The position numbers and the translations under genes are program-made. From Anagrus nilaparvatae (lineage: Eukaryota; Arthropoda; Insecta; Hymenoptera; Mymaridae), in assembly GCA_022575985.1 (NCBI GenBank), contig JAKSXM010000137.1:12480001-12544000 (forward strand): a stretch of 64,000 bases of DNA. Reading direction: 5' to 3'. The notes beneath the pieces are model-generated. The model saw only the letters and a program-made list of their open reading frames with translations. It searched no databases and had not been told where the DNA came from. Below, in pieces: positions 48,301 to 62,324 of this stretch. Every line of letters starts with the position of its first letter. Positions within the stretch are counted from its first letter, which is position 1.

Positions 48301-49034
48301 CTTTCATGAAACCATTTGAATTGGTTAAAATTTTTATAAAACAAGTTTACTTATAATGAAAAAATATGTAAAATAGAGAAAAACCTTAACAAATACAGTC
48401 CAAAAGGCCTGAGAAATAAAAAAACAAGATATAAAAATATAAATAGGTATCAAAAATATTGTATTTTTAGAATCTTTGGATCTACTTGCATGAAACCATT
48501 TGAATTGGTTAAAATTTTTATAAACCAAATTTACTAATAATAAGAGAATATTCTATGTAGAGGAAAACTAAAACAAATACGGCCCACCAGGCCAGCGTAA
48601 TTAAAAAACAAGATATAAATAAATTAAATAAGTATTAAAATTATTGTATATTTAGAAAAGGTGGATCCACTTTCATGAAACCATTTGAATTGGTTAAAAT
48701 TCTTATAAACCAAGTTTACTTATAATAGAAAAATATATAAAATAGAGAAAAACTTAAACAAATACAGTCCAAAAGGCCTGAGAAATAAAAAAACAAGATA
48801 TAAAAATATAAATAGGTATCAAAATTATTGTATTTTTATAAACGTTGGATCCACTTGCATGAAACCATTTGAATAGGTTAAAATTTTTATAAAACAAGTT
48901 GACTTATAATGAAAAAATATGTAAAATAGAGAAAAACCTAAACAAATACAGTCAAAAAGGCCTGAGAAATAAAAAAACAAGATATAAAAATATAAATAGG
49001 TATCAAAAATATTGTATTTTTAGAATCTTTGGAT
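45344..49034 (+). repeat. Higher-order block 1, 3691 bp (20 monomers)
   Basis: Private variants occur again exactly 3691 bp later: CTAAAAGGCCAA (46369), AATGAATACAG (47281), CAGGCGAGCG (47850) and CACCTTCATG (about 45899). Confidence 0.85.
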
Positions 49035-52000
49035 CTACTAGCTTGAAACCATTTGAATTGGTTAAAATTTTTATAAACCAAGTTTACTAATAATAAGAGA
49101 ATATTCTATGTAGAGGAAAACTAAAACAAATACGGCCCACCAGGCCAGCGTAATTAAAAAACAAGATATAAATAAATTAAATAAGTATTAAAATTATTGT
49201 ATATTTAGAAAAGGTGGATCCACTTTCATGAAACCATTTGAATAGGTTAAAATTTTTATAAAACAAGTTTACTTATAATGAAAAAATATGTAAAATAGAG
49301 AAAAACCTTAACAAATACAGTCCAAAAGGCCTGAGAAATAAAAAAACAAGATATAAAAATTTAAATAGGTATCAAAAATATTGTATTTTTAGAATCTTTG
49401 GATCTACTTGCATGAAACCATTTGAATTGGTTAAAATTTTTATAAACCAAATTTACTAATAATAAGAGAATATTCTACGTAGAGGAAAACTAAAACAAAT
49501 ACGGCCCTTCAGGCCAGCGTAATTAAAAAACAAGATATAAATAAATTAAATAAGTATTAAAATTATTGTATATTTAGAAAAGGTGGATCCACCTTCATGA
49601 AACCATTTGAATAGGTTAAAATTTTTATAAAACAAGTTTACTTATAATGAAAAAATATGTAAAATAGAGAAAAACCTTAACAAATACAGTCCAAAAAGCC
49701 TGAGAAATAAAATAACAAGATATAAAAATTTAAATAGGTATCAAAAATATTGTATCTTTAGAATCTTTGGATCTACTTGCATGAAACCATTTGAATTGGT
49801 TAAAATTTTTATAAATCAAGTTTACTAATAATAAGAGAATATTCTATGTAGAGGAAAACTAAAACAAATACGGCCCACCAGGCCAGCGTAATTAAAAAAC
49901 AAGATATAAATAAATTAAATAAGTATTAAAATTATTGTATATTTAGAAAAGGTGGATCCACTTTCATGAAACCATTTGAATTGGTTAAAATTCTTATAAA
50001 CCAAGTTTACTTATAATAGAAAAATATATAAAATAGAGAAAAACTTAAACAAATACAGTCTAAAAGGCCAAAGAAATAAAAAAACAAGATATAAAAATTT
50101 AAATAGGTATCAAAAATATTGTATCTTTAGAATCTTTGGATCTACTTGCATGAAACCATTTGAATTGGTTAAAATTTTTATAAACCAAGTTTACTAATAA
50201 TAAGAGAATATTCTATGTAGAGGAAAACTAAAACAAATACGGCCCACCAGGCCAGCGTAATTAAAAAACAAGATATAAATAAATTAAATAAGTATTAAAA
50301 TTATTGTATATTTAGAAAAGGTGGATCCACTTTCATGAAACCATTTGAATTGGTTAAAATTCTTATAAACCAAGTTTACTTATAATAGAAAAATATATAA
50401 AATAGAGAAAAACTTAAACAAATACAGTCCAAAAGGCCTGAGAAATAAAAAAACATAATATAAAAAATTTAAATAGGTATTAAAATTATTGTATTTTTAT
50501 AAACGTTGGATCCACTTGCATGAAACCATTTGAATAGGTTAAAATTTTTATAAAACAAGTTTACTTATAATGAAAAAATATGTAAAATAGAGAAAAACCT
50601 AAACAAATACAGTCAAAAAGGCCTGAGAAATAAAAAAACAAGATATAAAAAATTTAATTAGGTATCAAAATTATTGTTTTTTTATAAACGTTGGATCTAC
50701 TTGCATTAATCCATTTGAATTGGTTAAAATTTTTATAAACCAATTTAACTAATAATGAGAGAATATTCTACGTAGAGAAAAACTTAAACAAATACGGCCC
50801 TTCAGGCCAGCGTAATTAAAAAACAAGATATAAATAAATTAAATAAGTATTAAAATTATTGTATATTTAGAAAAGGTGGATCCACTTTCATGAAACCATT
50901 TGAATAGGTTAAAATTTTTATAAAACAAGTTTACTTATAATGAAAAAATATGTAAAATAGAGAAAAACCTAAATGAATACAGTCAAAAAGGCTTGAGAAA
51001 TAAAAAAACAAGATATAAAAATATAAATAGGTATCAAAAATATTGTATTTTTAGAATCTTTGGATCCACTTGCTTGAAACCATTTGAATTGGTTAAAATT
51101 TTTATAAACCAAGTTTACTAATAATAAGAGAATATTCTATGTAGAGGAAAACTAAAACAAATACGGCCCACCAGGCCAGCGTAATTAAAAAACAAGATAT
51201 AAATAAATTAAATAAGTATTAAAATTATTGTATATTTAGAAAAGGTGGATCCACTTTCATGAAACCATTTGAATAGGTTAAAATTTTTATAAAACAAGTT
51301 TACTTATAGTGAAAAAATATGTAAAATAGAGAAAAACCTTAACAAATACAGTCCAAAAAGCCTGAGAAATAAAAAAACAAGATATAAAAATTTAAAAAGG
51401 TATCAAAAATATTGTATTTTTAGAATCATTGGATCTACTTGCATGAAACCATTTGAATTGGTTAAAATTTTTATAAACCAAGTTTACTAATAATAAGAGA
51501 ATATTCTACGTAGAGGAAAACTAAAACAAATACGGCCCTTCAGGCGAGCGTAATTAAAAAACAAGATATAAATAAATTAAATAAGTATTAAAATTATTGT
51601 ATATTTAGAAAAGGTGGATCCACTTTCATGAAACCATTTGAATAGGTTAAAATTTTTATAAAACAAGTTTACTTATAGTGAAAAAATATGTAAAATAGAG
51701 AAAAACCTTAACAAATACAGTCCAAAAAGCCTGAGAAATAAAAAAACAAGATATAAAAATTTAAAAAGGTATCAAAAATATTGTATTTTTAGAATCATTG
51801 GATCTACTTGCATGAAACCATTTGAATTGGTTAAAATTTTTATAAACCAAGTTTACTAATAATAAGAGAATATTCTACGTAGAGGAAAACTAAAACAAAT
51901 ACGGCCATTCAGGCCAGCGTAATTAAAAAACAAGATATAAATAAATTAAAAAAGTATTAAAATTATTGTATATTTAGAAAAGGTGGATCCACTTTCATGA

Positions 52001-52725
52001 AACCATTTGAATTGGTTAAAATTTTTATAAAACAAGTTTACTTATAATGAAAAAATATGTAAAATAGAGAAAAACCTTAACAAATACAGTCCAAAAGGCC
52101 TGAGAAATAAAAAAACAAGATATAAAAATATAAATAGGTATCAAAAATATTGTATTTTTAGAATCTTTGGATCTACTTGCATGAAACCATTTGAATTGGT
52201 TAAAATTTTTATAAACCAAATTTACTAATAATAAGAGAATATTCTATGTAGAGGAAAACTAAAACAAATACGGCCCACCAGGCCAGCGTAATTAAAAAAC
52301 AAGATATAAATAAATTAAATAAGTATTAAAATTATTGTATATTTAGAAAAGGTGGATCCACTTTCATGAAACCATTTGAATTGGTTAAAATTCTTATAAA
52401 CCAAGTTTACTTATAATAGAAAAATATATAAAATAGAGAAAAACTTAAACAAATACAGTCCAAAAGGCCTGAGAAATAAAAAAACAAGATATAAAAATAT
52501 AAATAGGTATCAAAATTATTGTATTTTTATAAACGTTGGATCCACTTGCATGAAACCATTTGAATAGGTTAAAATTTTTATAAAACAAGTTGACTTATAA
52601 TGAAAAAATATGTAAAATAGAGAAAAACCTAAACAAATACAGTCAAAAAGGCCTGAGAAATAAAAAAACAAGATATAAAAATATAAATAGGTATCAAAAA
52701 TATTGTATTTTTAGAATCTTTGGAT
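49035..52725 (+). repeat. Higher-order block 2, 3691 bp
   Basis: Carries CTAAAAGGCCAA at 50060, AATGAATACAG at 50972 and CAGGCGAGCG at 51541. It shares TTGCATTAATCC with block 1, a variant that later copies have as TTGCATTAAACC, so blocks 1 and 2 are closest relatives. Confidence 0.85.
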
Positions 52726-55495
52726 CTACTAGCTTGAAACCATTTGAATTGGTTAAAATTTTTATAAACCAAGTTTACTAATAATAAGAGAATATTCTAT
52801 GTAGAGGAAAACTAAAACAAATACGGCCCACCAGGCCAGCGTAATTAAAAAACAAGATATAAATAAATTAAATAAGTATTAAAATTATTGTATATTTAGA
52901 AAAGGTGGATCCACTTTCATGAAACCATTTGAATAGGTTAAAATTTTTATAAAACAAGTTTACTTATAATGAAAAAATATGTAAAATAGAGAAAAACCTT
53001 AACAAATACAGTCCAAAAGGCCTGAGAAATAAAAAAACAAGATATAAAAATTTAAATAGGTATCAAAAATATTGTATTTTTAGAATCTTTGGATCTACTT
53101 GCATGAAACCATTTGAATTGGTTAAAATTTTTATAAACCAAATTTACTAATAATAAGAGAATATTCTACGTAGAGGAAAACTAAAACAAATACGGCCCTT
53201 CAGGCCAGCGTAATTAAAAAACAAGATATAAATAAATTAAATAAGTATTAAAATTATTGTATATTTAGAAAAGGTGGATCCACTTTCATGAAACCATTTG
53301 AAAAGGTTAAAATTTTTATAAAACAAGTTTACTTATAATGAAAAAATATGTAAAATAGAGAAAAACCTAAACAAATACAGTCAAAAAGGCCTGAGAAATA
53401 AAAAAACAAGATATAAAAAATTTAATTAGGTATCAAAATTATTGTATTTTTATAAACGTTGGATCTACTTGCATTAAACCATTTGAATTGGTTAAAATTT
53501 TTATAAACCAATTTAACTAATAATGAGAGAATATTCTACGTAGAGGAAAACTAAAACAAATACGGCCCTTCAGGCCAGCGTAATTAAAAAACAAGATATA
53601 AATAAATTAAATAAGTATTAAAATTATTGTATATTTAGAAAAGGTGGATCCACTTTCATGAAACCATTTGAATAGGTTAAAATTTTTATAAAACAAGTTT
53701 ACTTATAATGAAAAAATATGTAAAATAGAGAAAAACCTTAACAAATACAGTCCAAAAGGCCTGAGAAATAAAAAAACAAGATATAAAAATTTAAAAAGGT
53801 ATCAAAAATATTGTATTTTTAGAATCATTGGATCTACTTGCATGAAACCATTTGAATTGGTTAAAATTTTTATAAACCAAGTTTACTAATAATAAGAGAA
53901 TATTCTACGTAGAGGAAAACTAAAACAAATACGGCCCTTCAGGCGAGCGTAATTAAAAAACAAGATATAAATAAATTAAATAAGTATTAAAATTATTGTA
54001 TATTTAGAAAAGGTGGATCCACTTTCATGAAACCATTTGAATAGGTTAAAATTTTTATAAAACAAGTTTACTTATAATGAAAAAATATGTAAAATAGAGA
54101 AAAACCTAAACAAATACAGTCAAAAAGGCCTGAGAAATAAAAAAACAAGATATAAAAAATTTAATTAGGTATCAAAATTATTGTATTTTTATAAACGTTG
54201 GATCTACTTGCATTAAACCATTTGAATTGGTTAAAATTTTTATAAACCAATTTAACTAATAATGAGAGAATATTCTACGTAGAGGAAAACTAAAACAAAT
54301 ACGGCCCTTCAGGCCAGCGTAATTAAAAAACAAGATATAAATAAATTAAATAAGTATTAAAATTATTGTATATTTAGAAAAGGTGGATCCACTTTCATGA
54401 AACCATTTGAATAGGTTAAAATTTTTATAAAACAAGTTTACTTATAGTGAAAAAATATGTAAAATAGAGAAAAACCTTAACAAATACAGTCCAAAAAGCC
54501 TGAGAAATAAAAAAACAAGATATAAAAATTTAAAAAGGTATCAAAAATATTGTATTTTTAGAATCATTGGATCTACTTGCATGAAACCATTTGAATTGGT
54601 TAAAATTTTTATAAACCAAGTTTACTAATAATAAGAGAATATTCTACGTAGAGGAAAACTAAAACAAATACGGCCATTCAGGCCAGCGTAATTAAAAAAC
54701 AAGATATAAATAAATTAAAAAAGTATTAAAATTATTGTATATTTAGAAAAGGTGGATCCACTTTCATGAAACCATTTGAATTGGTTAAAATTTTTATAAA
54801 ACAAGTTTACTTATAATGAAAAAATATGTAAAATAGAGAAAAACCTTAACAAATACAGTCCAAAAGGCCTGAGAAATAAAAAAACAAGATATAAAAATAT
54901 AAATAGGTATCAAAAATATTGTATTTTTAGAATCTTTGGATCTACTTGCATGAAACCATTTGAATTGGTTAAAATTTTTATAAACCAAATTTACTAATAA
55001 TAAGAGAATATTCTATGTAGAGGAAAACTAAAACAAATACGGCCCACCAGGCCAGCGTAATTAAAAAACAAGATATAAATAAATTAAATAAGTATTAAAA
55101 TTATTGTATATTTAGAAAAGGTGGATCCACTTTCATGAAACCATTTGAATTGGTTAAAATTCTTATAAACCAAGTTTACTTATAATAGAAAAATATATAA
55201 AATAGAGAAAAACTTAAACAAATACAGTCCAAAAGGCCTGAGAAATAAAAAAACATAATATAAAAAATTTAAATAGGTATCAAAATTATTGTATTTTTAT
55301 AAACGTTGGATCCACTTGCATGAAACCATTTGAATAGGTTAAAATTTTTATAAAACAAGTTGACTTATAATGAAAAAATATGTAAAATAGAGAAAAACCT
55401 AAACAAATACAGTCAAAAAGGCCTGAGAAATAAAAAAACAAGATATAAAAATATAAATAGGTATCAAAAATATTGTATTTTTAGAATCTTTGGAT
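52726..55495 (+). repeat. Shortened higher-order block, 2770 bp (15 monomers)
   Basis: Begins and ends like the 3691-bp blocks but lacks the CTAAAAGGCCAA and AATGAATACAG monomers. It contains an internal repeat of the D-type TTGCATTAAACC monomer (53473 and about 54212) and one CAGGCGAGCG (53940). Looks like a product of unequal exchange. Confidence 0.75.
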
Positions 55496-58400
55496 CTACT
55501 TGCTTGAAACCATTTGAATTGGTTAAAATTTTTATAAACCAAGTTTACTAATAATAAGAGAATATTCTATGTAGAGGAAAACTAAAACAAATACGGCCCA
55601 CCAGGCCAGCGTAATTAAAAAACAAGATATAAATAAATTAAATAAGTATTAAAATTATTGTATATTTAGAAAAGGTGGATCCACTTTCATGAAACCATTT
55701 GAATAGGTTAAAATTTTTATAAAACAAGTTTACTTATAATGAAAAAATATGTAAAATAGAGAAAAACCTTAACAAATACAGTCCAAAAGGCCTGAGAAAT
55801 AAAAAAACAAGATATAAAAATTTAAATAGGTATCAAAAATATTGTATTTTTAGAATCTTTGGATCTACTTGCATGAAACCATTTGAATTGGTTAAAATTT
55901 TTATAAACCAAATTTACTAATAATAAGAGAATATTCTACGTAGAGGAAAACTAAAACAAATACGGCCCTTCAGGCCAGCGTAATTAAAAAACAAGATATA
56001 AATAAATTAAATAAGTATTAAAATTATTGTATATTTAGAAAAGGTGGATCCACCTTCATGAAACCATTTGAATAGGTTAAAATTTTTATAAAACAAGTTT
56101 ACTTATAATGAAAAAATATGTAAAATAGAGAAAAACCTTAACAAATACAGTCCAAAAAGCCTGAGAAATAAAATAACAAGATATAAAAATTTAAATAGGT
56201 ATCAAAAATATTGTATCTTTAGAATCTTTGGATCTACTTGCATGAAACCATTTGAATTGGTTAAAATTTTTATAAATCAAGTTTACTAATAATAAGAGAA
56301 TATTCTATGTAGAGGAAAACTAAAACAAATACGGCCCACCAGGCCAGCGTAATTAAAAAACAAGATATAAATAAATTAAATAAGTATTAAAATTATTGTA
56401 TATTTAGAAAAGGTGGATCCACTTTCATGAAACCATTTGAATTGGTTAAAATTCTTATAAACCAAGTTTACTTATAATAGAAAAATATATAAAATAGAGA
56501 AAAACTTAAACAAATACAGTCTAAAAGGCCAAAGAAATAAAAAAACAAGATATAAAAATTTAAATAGGTATCAAAAATATTGTATCTTTAGAATCTTTGG
56601 ATCTACTTGCATGAAACCATTTGAATTGGTTAAAATTTTTATAAACCAAGTTTACTAATAATAAGAGAATATTCTATGTAGAGGAAAACTAAAACAAATA
56701 CGGCCCACCAGGCCAGCGTAATTAAAAAACAAGATATAAATAAATTAAATAAGTATTAAAATTATTGTATATTTAGAAAAGGTGGATCCACTTTCATGAA
56801 ACCATTTGAATTGGTTAAAATTCTTATAAACCAAGTTTACTTATAATAGAAAAATATATAAAATAGAGAAAAACTTAAACAAATACAGTCCAAAAGGCCT
56901 GAGAAATAAAAAAACATAATATAAAAAATTTAAATAGGTATTAAAATTATTGTATTTTTATAAACGTTGGATCCACTTGCATGAAACCATTTGAATAGGT
57001 TAAAATTTTTATAAAACAAGTTTACTTATAATGAAAAAATATGTAAAATAGAGAAAAACCTAAACAAATACAGTCAAAAAGGCCTGAGAAATAAAAAAAC
57101 AAGATATAAAAAATTTAATTAGGTATCAAAATTATTGTATTTTTATAAACGTTGGATCTACTTGCATTAAACCATTTGAATTGGTTAAAATTTTTATAAA
57201 CCAATTTAACTAATAATGAGAGAATATTCTACGTAGAGAAAAACTTAAACAAATACGGCCCTTCAGGCCAGCGTAATTAAAAAACAAGATATAAATAAAT
57301 TAAATAAGTATTAAAATTATTGTATATTTAGAAAAGGTGGATCCACTTTCATGAAACCATTTGAATAGGTTAAAATTTTTATAAAACAAGTTTACTTATA
57401 ATGAAAAAATATGTAAAATAGAGAAAAACCTAAATGAATACAGTCAAAAAGGCTTGAGAAATAAAAAAACAAGATATAAAAATATAAATAGGTATCAAAA
57501 ATATTGTATTTTTAGAATCTTTGGATCCACTTGCTTGAAACCATTTGAATTGGTTAAAATTTTTATAAACCAAGTTTACTAATAATAAGAGAATATTCTA
57601 TGTAGAGGAAAACTAAAACAAATACGGCCCACCAGGCCAGCGTAATTAAAAAACAAGATATAAATAAATTAAATAAGTATTAAAATTATTGTATATTTAG
57701 AAAAGGTGGATCCACTTTCATGAAACCATTTGAATAGGTTAAAATTTTTATAAAACAAGTTTACTTATAGTGAAAAAATATGTAAAATAGAGAAAAACCT
57801 TAACAAATACAGTCCAAAAAGCCTGAGAAATAAAAAAACAAGATATAAAAATTTAAAAAGGTATCAAAAATATTGTATTTTTAGAATCATTGGATCTACT
57901 TGCATGAAACCATTTGAATTGGTTAAAATTTTTATAAACCAAGTTTACTAATAATAAGAGAATATTCTACGTAGAGGAAAACTAAAACAAATACGGCCCT
58001 TCAGGCGAGCGTAATTAAAAAACAAGATATAAATAAATTAAATAAGTATTAAAATTATTGTATATTTAGAAAAGGTGGATCCACTTTCATGAAACCATTT
58101 GAATAGGTTAAAATTTTTATAAAACAAGTTTACTTATAGTGAAAAAATATGTAAAATAGAGAAAAACCTTAACAAATACAGTCCAAAAAGCCTGAGAAAT
58201 AAAAAAACAAGATATAAAAATTTAAAAAGGTATCAAAAATATTGTATTTTTAGAATCATTGGATCTACTTGCATGAAACCATTTGAATTGGTTAAAATTT
58301 TTATAAACCAAGTTTACTAATAATAAGAGAATATTCTACGTAGAGGAAAACTAAAACAAATACGGCCATTCAGGCCAGCGTAATTAAAAAACAAGATATA

Positions 58401-59186
58401 AATAAATTAAAAAAGTATTAAAATTATTGTATATTTAGAAAAGGTGGATCCACTTTCATGAAACCATTTGAATTGGTTAAAATTTTTATAAAACAAGTTT
58501 ACTTATAATGAAAAAATATGTAAAATAGAGAAAAACCTTAACAAATACAGTCCAAAAGGCCTGAGAAATAAAAAAACAAGATATAAAAATATAAATAGGT
58601 ATCAAAAATATTGTATTTTTAGAATCTTTGGATCTACTTGCATGAAACCATTTGAATTGGTTAAAATTTTTATAAACCAAATTTACTAATAATAAGAGAA
58701 TATTCTATGTAGAGGAAAACTAAAACAAATACGGCCCACCAGGCCAGCGTAATTAAAAAACAAGATATAAATAAATTAAATAAGTATTAAAATTATTGTA
58801 TATTTAGAAAAGGTGGATCCACTTTCATGAAACCATTTGAATTGGTTAAAATTCTTATAAACCAAGTTTACTTATAATAGAAAAATATATAAAATAGAGA
58901 AAAACTTAAACAAATACAGTCCAAAAGGCCTGAGAAATAAAAAAACAAGATATAAAAATATAAATAGGTATCAAAATTATTGTATTTTTATAAACGTTGG
59001 ATCCACTTGCATGAAACCATTTGAATAGGTTAAAATTTTTATAAAACAAGTTGACTTATAATGAAAAAATATGTAAAATAGAGAAAAACCTAAACAAATA
59101 CAGTCAAAAAGGCCTGAGAAATAAAAAAACAAGATATAAAAATATAAATAGGTATCAAAAATATTGTATTTTTAGAATCTTTGGAT
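55496..59186 (+). repeat. Higher-order block 3, 3691 bp
   Basis: Carries CTAAAAGGCCAA at 56521, AATGAATACAG at 57433 and CAGGCGAGCG at 58002, each 6461 bp (35 monomers) after its partner in block 2. Confidence 0.85.
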
Positions 59187-62100
59187 CTACTAGCTTGAAA
59201 CCATTTGAATTGGTTAAAATTTTTATAAACCAAGTTTACTAATAATAAGAGAATATTCTATGTAGAGGAAAACTAAAACAAATACGGCCCACCAGGCCAG
59301 CGTAATTAAAAAACAAGATATAAATAAATTAAATAAGTATTAAAATTATTGTATATTTAGAAAAGGTGGATCCACTTTCATGAAACCATTTGAATAGGTT
59401 AAAATTTTTATAAAACAAGTTTACTTATAATGAAAAAATATGTAAAATAGAGAAAAACCTTAACAAATACAGTCCAAAAGGCCTGAGAAATAAAAAAACA
59501 AGATATAAAAATTTAAATAGGTATCAAAAATATTGTATTTTTAGAATCTTTGGATCTACTTGCATGAAACCATTTGAATTGGTTAAAATTTTTATAAACC
59601 AAATTTACTAATAATAAGAGAATATTCTACGTAGAGGAAAACTAAAACAAATACGGCCCTTCAGGCCAGCGTAATTAAAAAACAAGATATAAATAAATTA
59701 AATAAGTATTAAAATTATTGTATATTTAGAAAAGGTGGATCCACCTTCATGAAACCATTTGAATAGGTTAAAATTTTTATAAAACAAGTTTACTTATAAT
59801 GAAAAAATATGTAAAATAGAGAAAAACCTTAACAAATACAGTCCAAAAAGCCTGAGAAATAAAATAACAAGATATAAAAATTTAAATAGGTATCAAAAAT
59901 ATTGTATCTTTAGAATCTTTGGATCTACTTGCATGAAACCATTTGAATTGGTTAAAATTTTTATAAATCAAGTTTACTAATAATAAGAGAATATTCTATG
60001 TAGAGGAAAACTATAACAAATACGGCCCACCAGGCCAGCGTAATTAAAAAACAAGATATAAATAAATTAAATAAGTATTAAAATTATTGTATATTTAGAA
60101 AAGGTGGATCCACTTTCATGAAACCATTTGAATTGGTTAAAATTCTTATAAACCAAGTTTACTTATAATAGAAAAATATATAAAATAGAGAAAAACTTAA
60201 ACAAATACAGTCTAAAAGGCCTGAGAAATAAAAAAACAAGATATAAAAATTTAAATAGGTATCAAAAATATTGTATCTTTAGAATCTTTGGATCTACTTG
60301 CATGAAACCATTTGAATTGGTTAAAATTTTTATAAACCAAGTTTACTAATAATAAGAGAATATTCTATGTAGAGGAAAACTAAAACAAATACGGCCCTTC
60401 AGGCCAGCGTAATTAAAAAACAAGATATAAATAAATTAAATAAGTATTAAAATTATTGTATATTTAGAAAAGGTGGATCCACCTTCATGAAACCATTTGA
60501 ATAGGTTAAAATTTTTATAAAACAAGTTTACTTATAATGAAAAAATATGTAAAATAGAGAAAAACCTAAACAAATACAGTCAAAAAGGCCTGAGAAATAA
60601 AAAAACAAGATATAAAAAATTTAATTAGGTATCAAAATTATTGTATTTTTATAAACGTTGGATCTACTTGCATTAAACCATTTGAATTGGTTAAAATTTT
60701 TATAAACCAATTTAACTAATAATGAGAGAATATTCTACGTAGAGAAAAACTTAAACAAATACGGCCCTTCAGGCCAGCGTAATTAAAAAACAAGATATAA
60801 ATAAATTAAATAAGTATTAAAATTATTGTATATTTAGAAAAGGTGGATCCACTTTCATGAAACCATTTGAATAGGTTAAAATTTTTATAAAACAAGTTTA
60901 CTTATAATGAAAAAATATGTAAAATAGAGAAAAACCTAAACATATACAGTCAAAAAGGCCTGAGATATAAAAAAACAAGATATAAAAATATAAATAGGTA
61001 TCAAAAATATTGTATTTTTAGAATCTTTGGATCTACTTGCTTGAAACCATTTGAATTGGTTAAAATTTTTATAAACCAAGTTTACTAATAATAAGAGAAT
61101 ATTCTATGTAGAGGAAAACTAAAACAAATACGGCCCACCAGGCCAGCGTAATTAAAAAACAAGATATAAATAAATTAAATAAGTATTAAAATTATTGTAT
61201 ATTTAGAAAAGGTGGATCCACTTTCATGAAACCATTTGAATAGGTTAAAATTTTTATAAAACAAGTTTACTTATAATGAAAAAATATGTAAAATAGAGAA
61301 AAACCTTAACAAATACAGTCCAAAAAGCCTGAGAAATAAAAAAACAAGATATAAAAATTTAAATAGGTATCAAAAATATTGTATTTTTAGAATCTTTGGA
61401 TCTACTTGCATGAAACCATTTGAATTGGTTAAAATTTTTATAAACCAAGTTTACTAATAATAAGAGAATATTCTATGTAGAGGAAAACTAAAACAAATGC
61501 GGCCCTTCAGGCCAGCGTAATTAAAAAACAAGATATAAATAAATTAAATAAGTATTAAAATTATTGTATATTTAGAAAAGGTGGATCCACTTTCATGAAA
61601 CCATTTGAATAGGTTAAAATTTTTATAAAACAAGTTTACTTATAATGAAAAAATATGTAAAATAGAGAAAAACCTTAACAAATACAGTCCAAAAAGCCTG
61701 AGAAATAAAAAAACAAGATATAAAAATTTAAATAGGTATCAAAAATATGGTATTTTTAGAATCTTTGGATCTACTTACATGAAACCATTTGAATTGGTTA
61801 AAATTTTTATAAACCAAGTTTACTAATAATAAGGGAATATTCTATGTAGAGGAAAACTAAAACAAATACGGCCCACCAGGCCAGCGTAATTAAAAAACAA
61901 GATATAAATAAATTAAATAAGTATTAAAATTATTGTATATTTAGAAAAGGTGGATCCACTTTCATGAAACCATTTGAATTGGTTAAAATTCTTATAAACC
62001 AAGTTTACTTATAATAGAAAAATATATAAAATAGAGAAAAACTTAAACAAATACAGTCCAAAAGGCCTGAGAAATAAAAAAACATAATATAAAAAATTTA

Positions 62101-62324
62101 AATAGTTATCAAAATTATTGTATTTTTATAAACGTTGGATCCACTTGCATGAAACCATTTGAATAGGTTAAAATTTTTATAAAACAAGTTGACTTATAAT
62201 GAAAAAATATGTAAAATAGAGAAAAACCTAAACAAATACAGTCAAAAAGGCCTGAGAAATAAAAAAACAAGATATAAAAATATAAATAGGTATCAAAAAT
62301 ATTGTATTTTTAGAATCTTTGGAT
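59187..62324 (+). repeat. Shortened higher-order block, 3138 bp (17 monomers)
   Basis: The next occurrence of the block-boundary monomer is 3138 bp on, three monomers fewer than the full unit. CACCTTCATG occurs twice here (about 59741 and 60480), marking an internal rearrangement. Confidence 0.7.
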
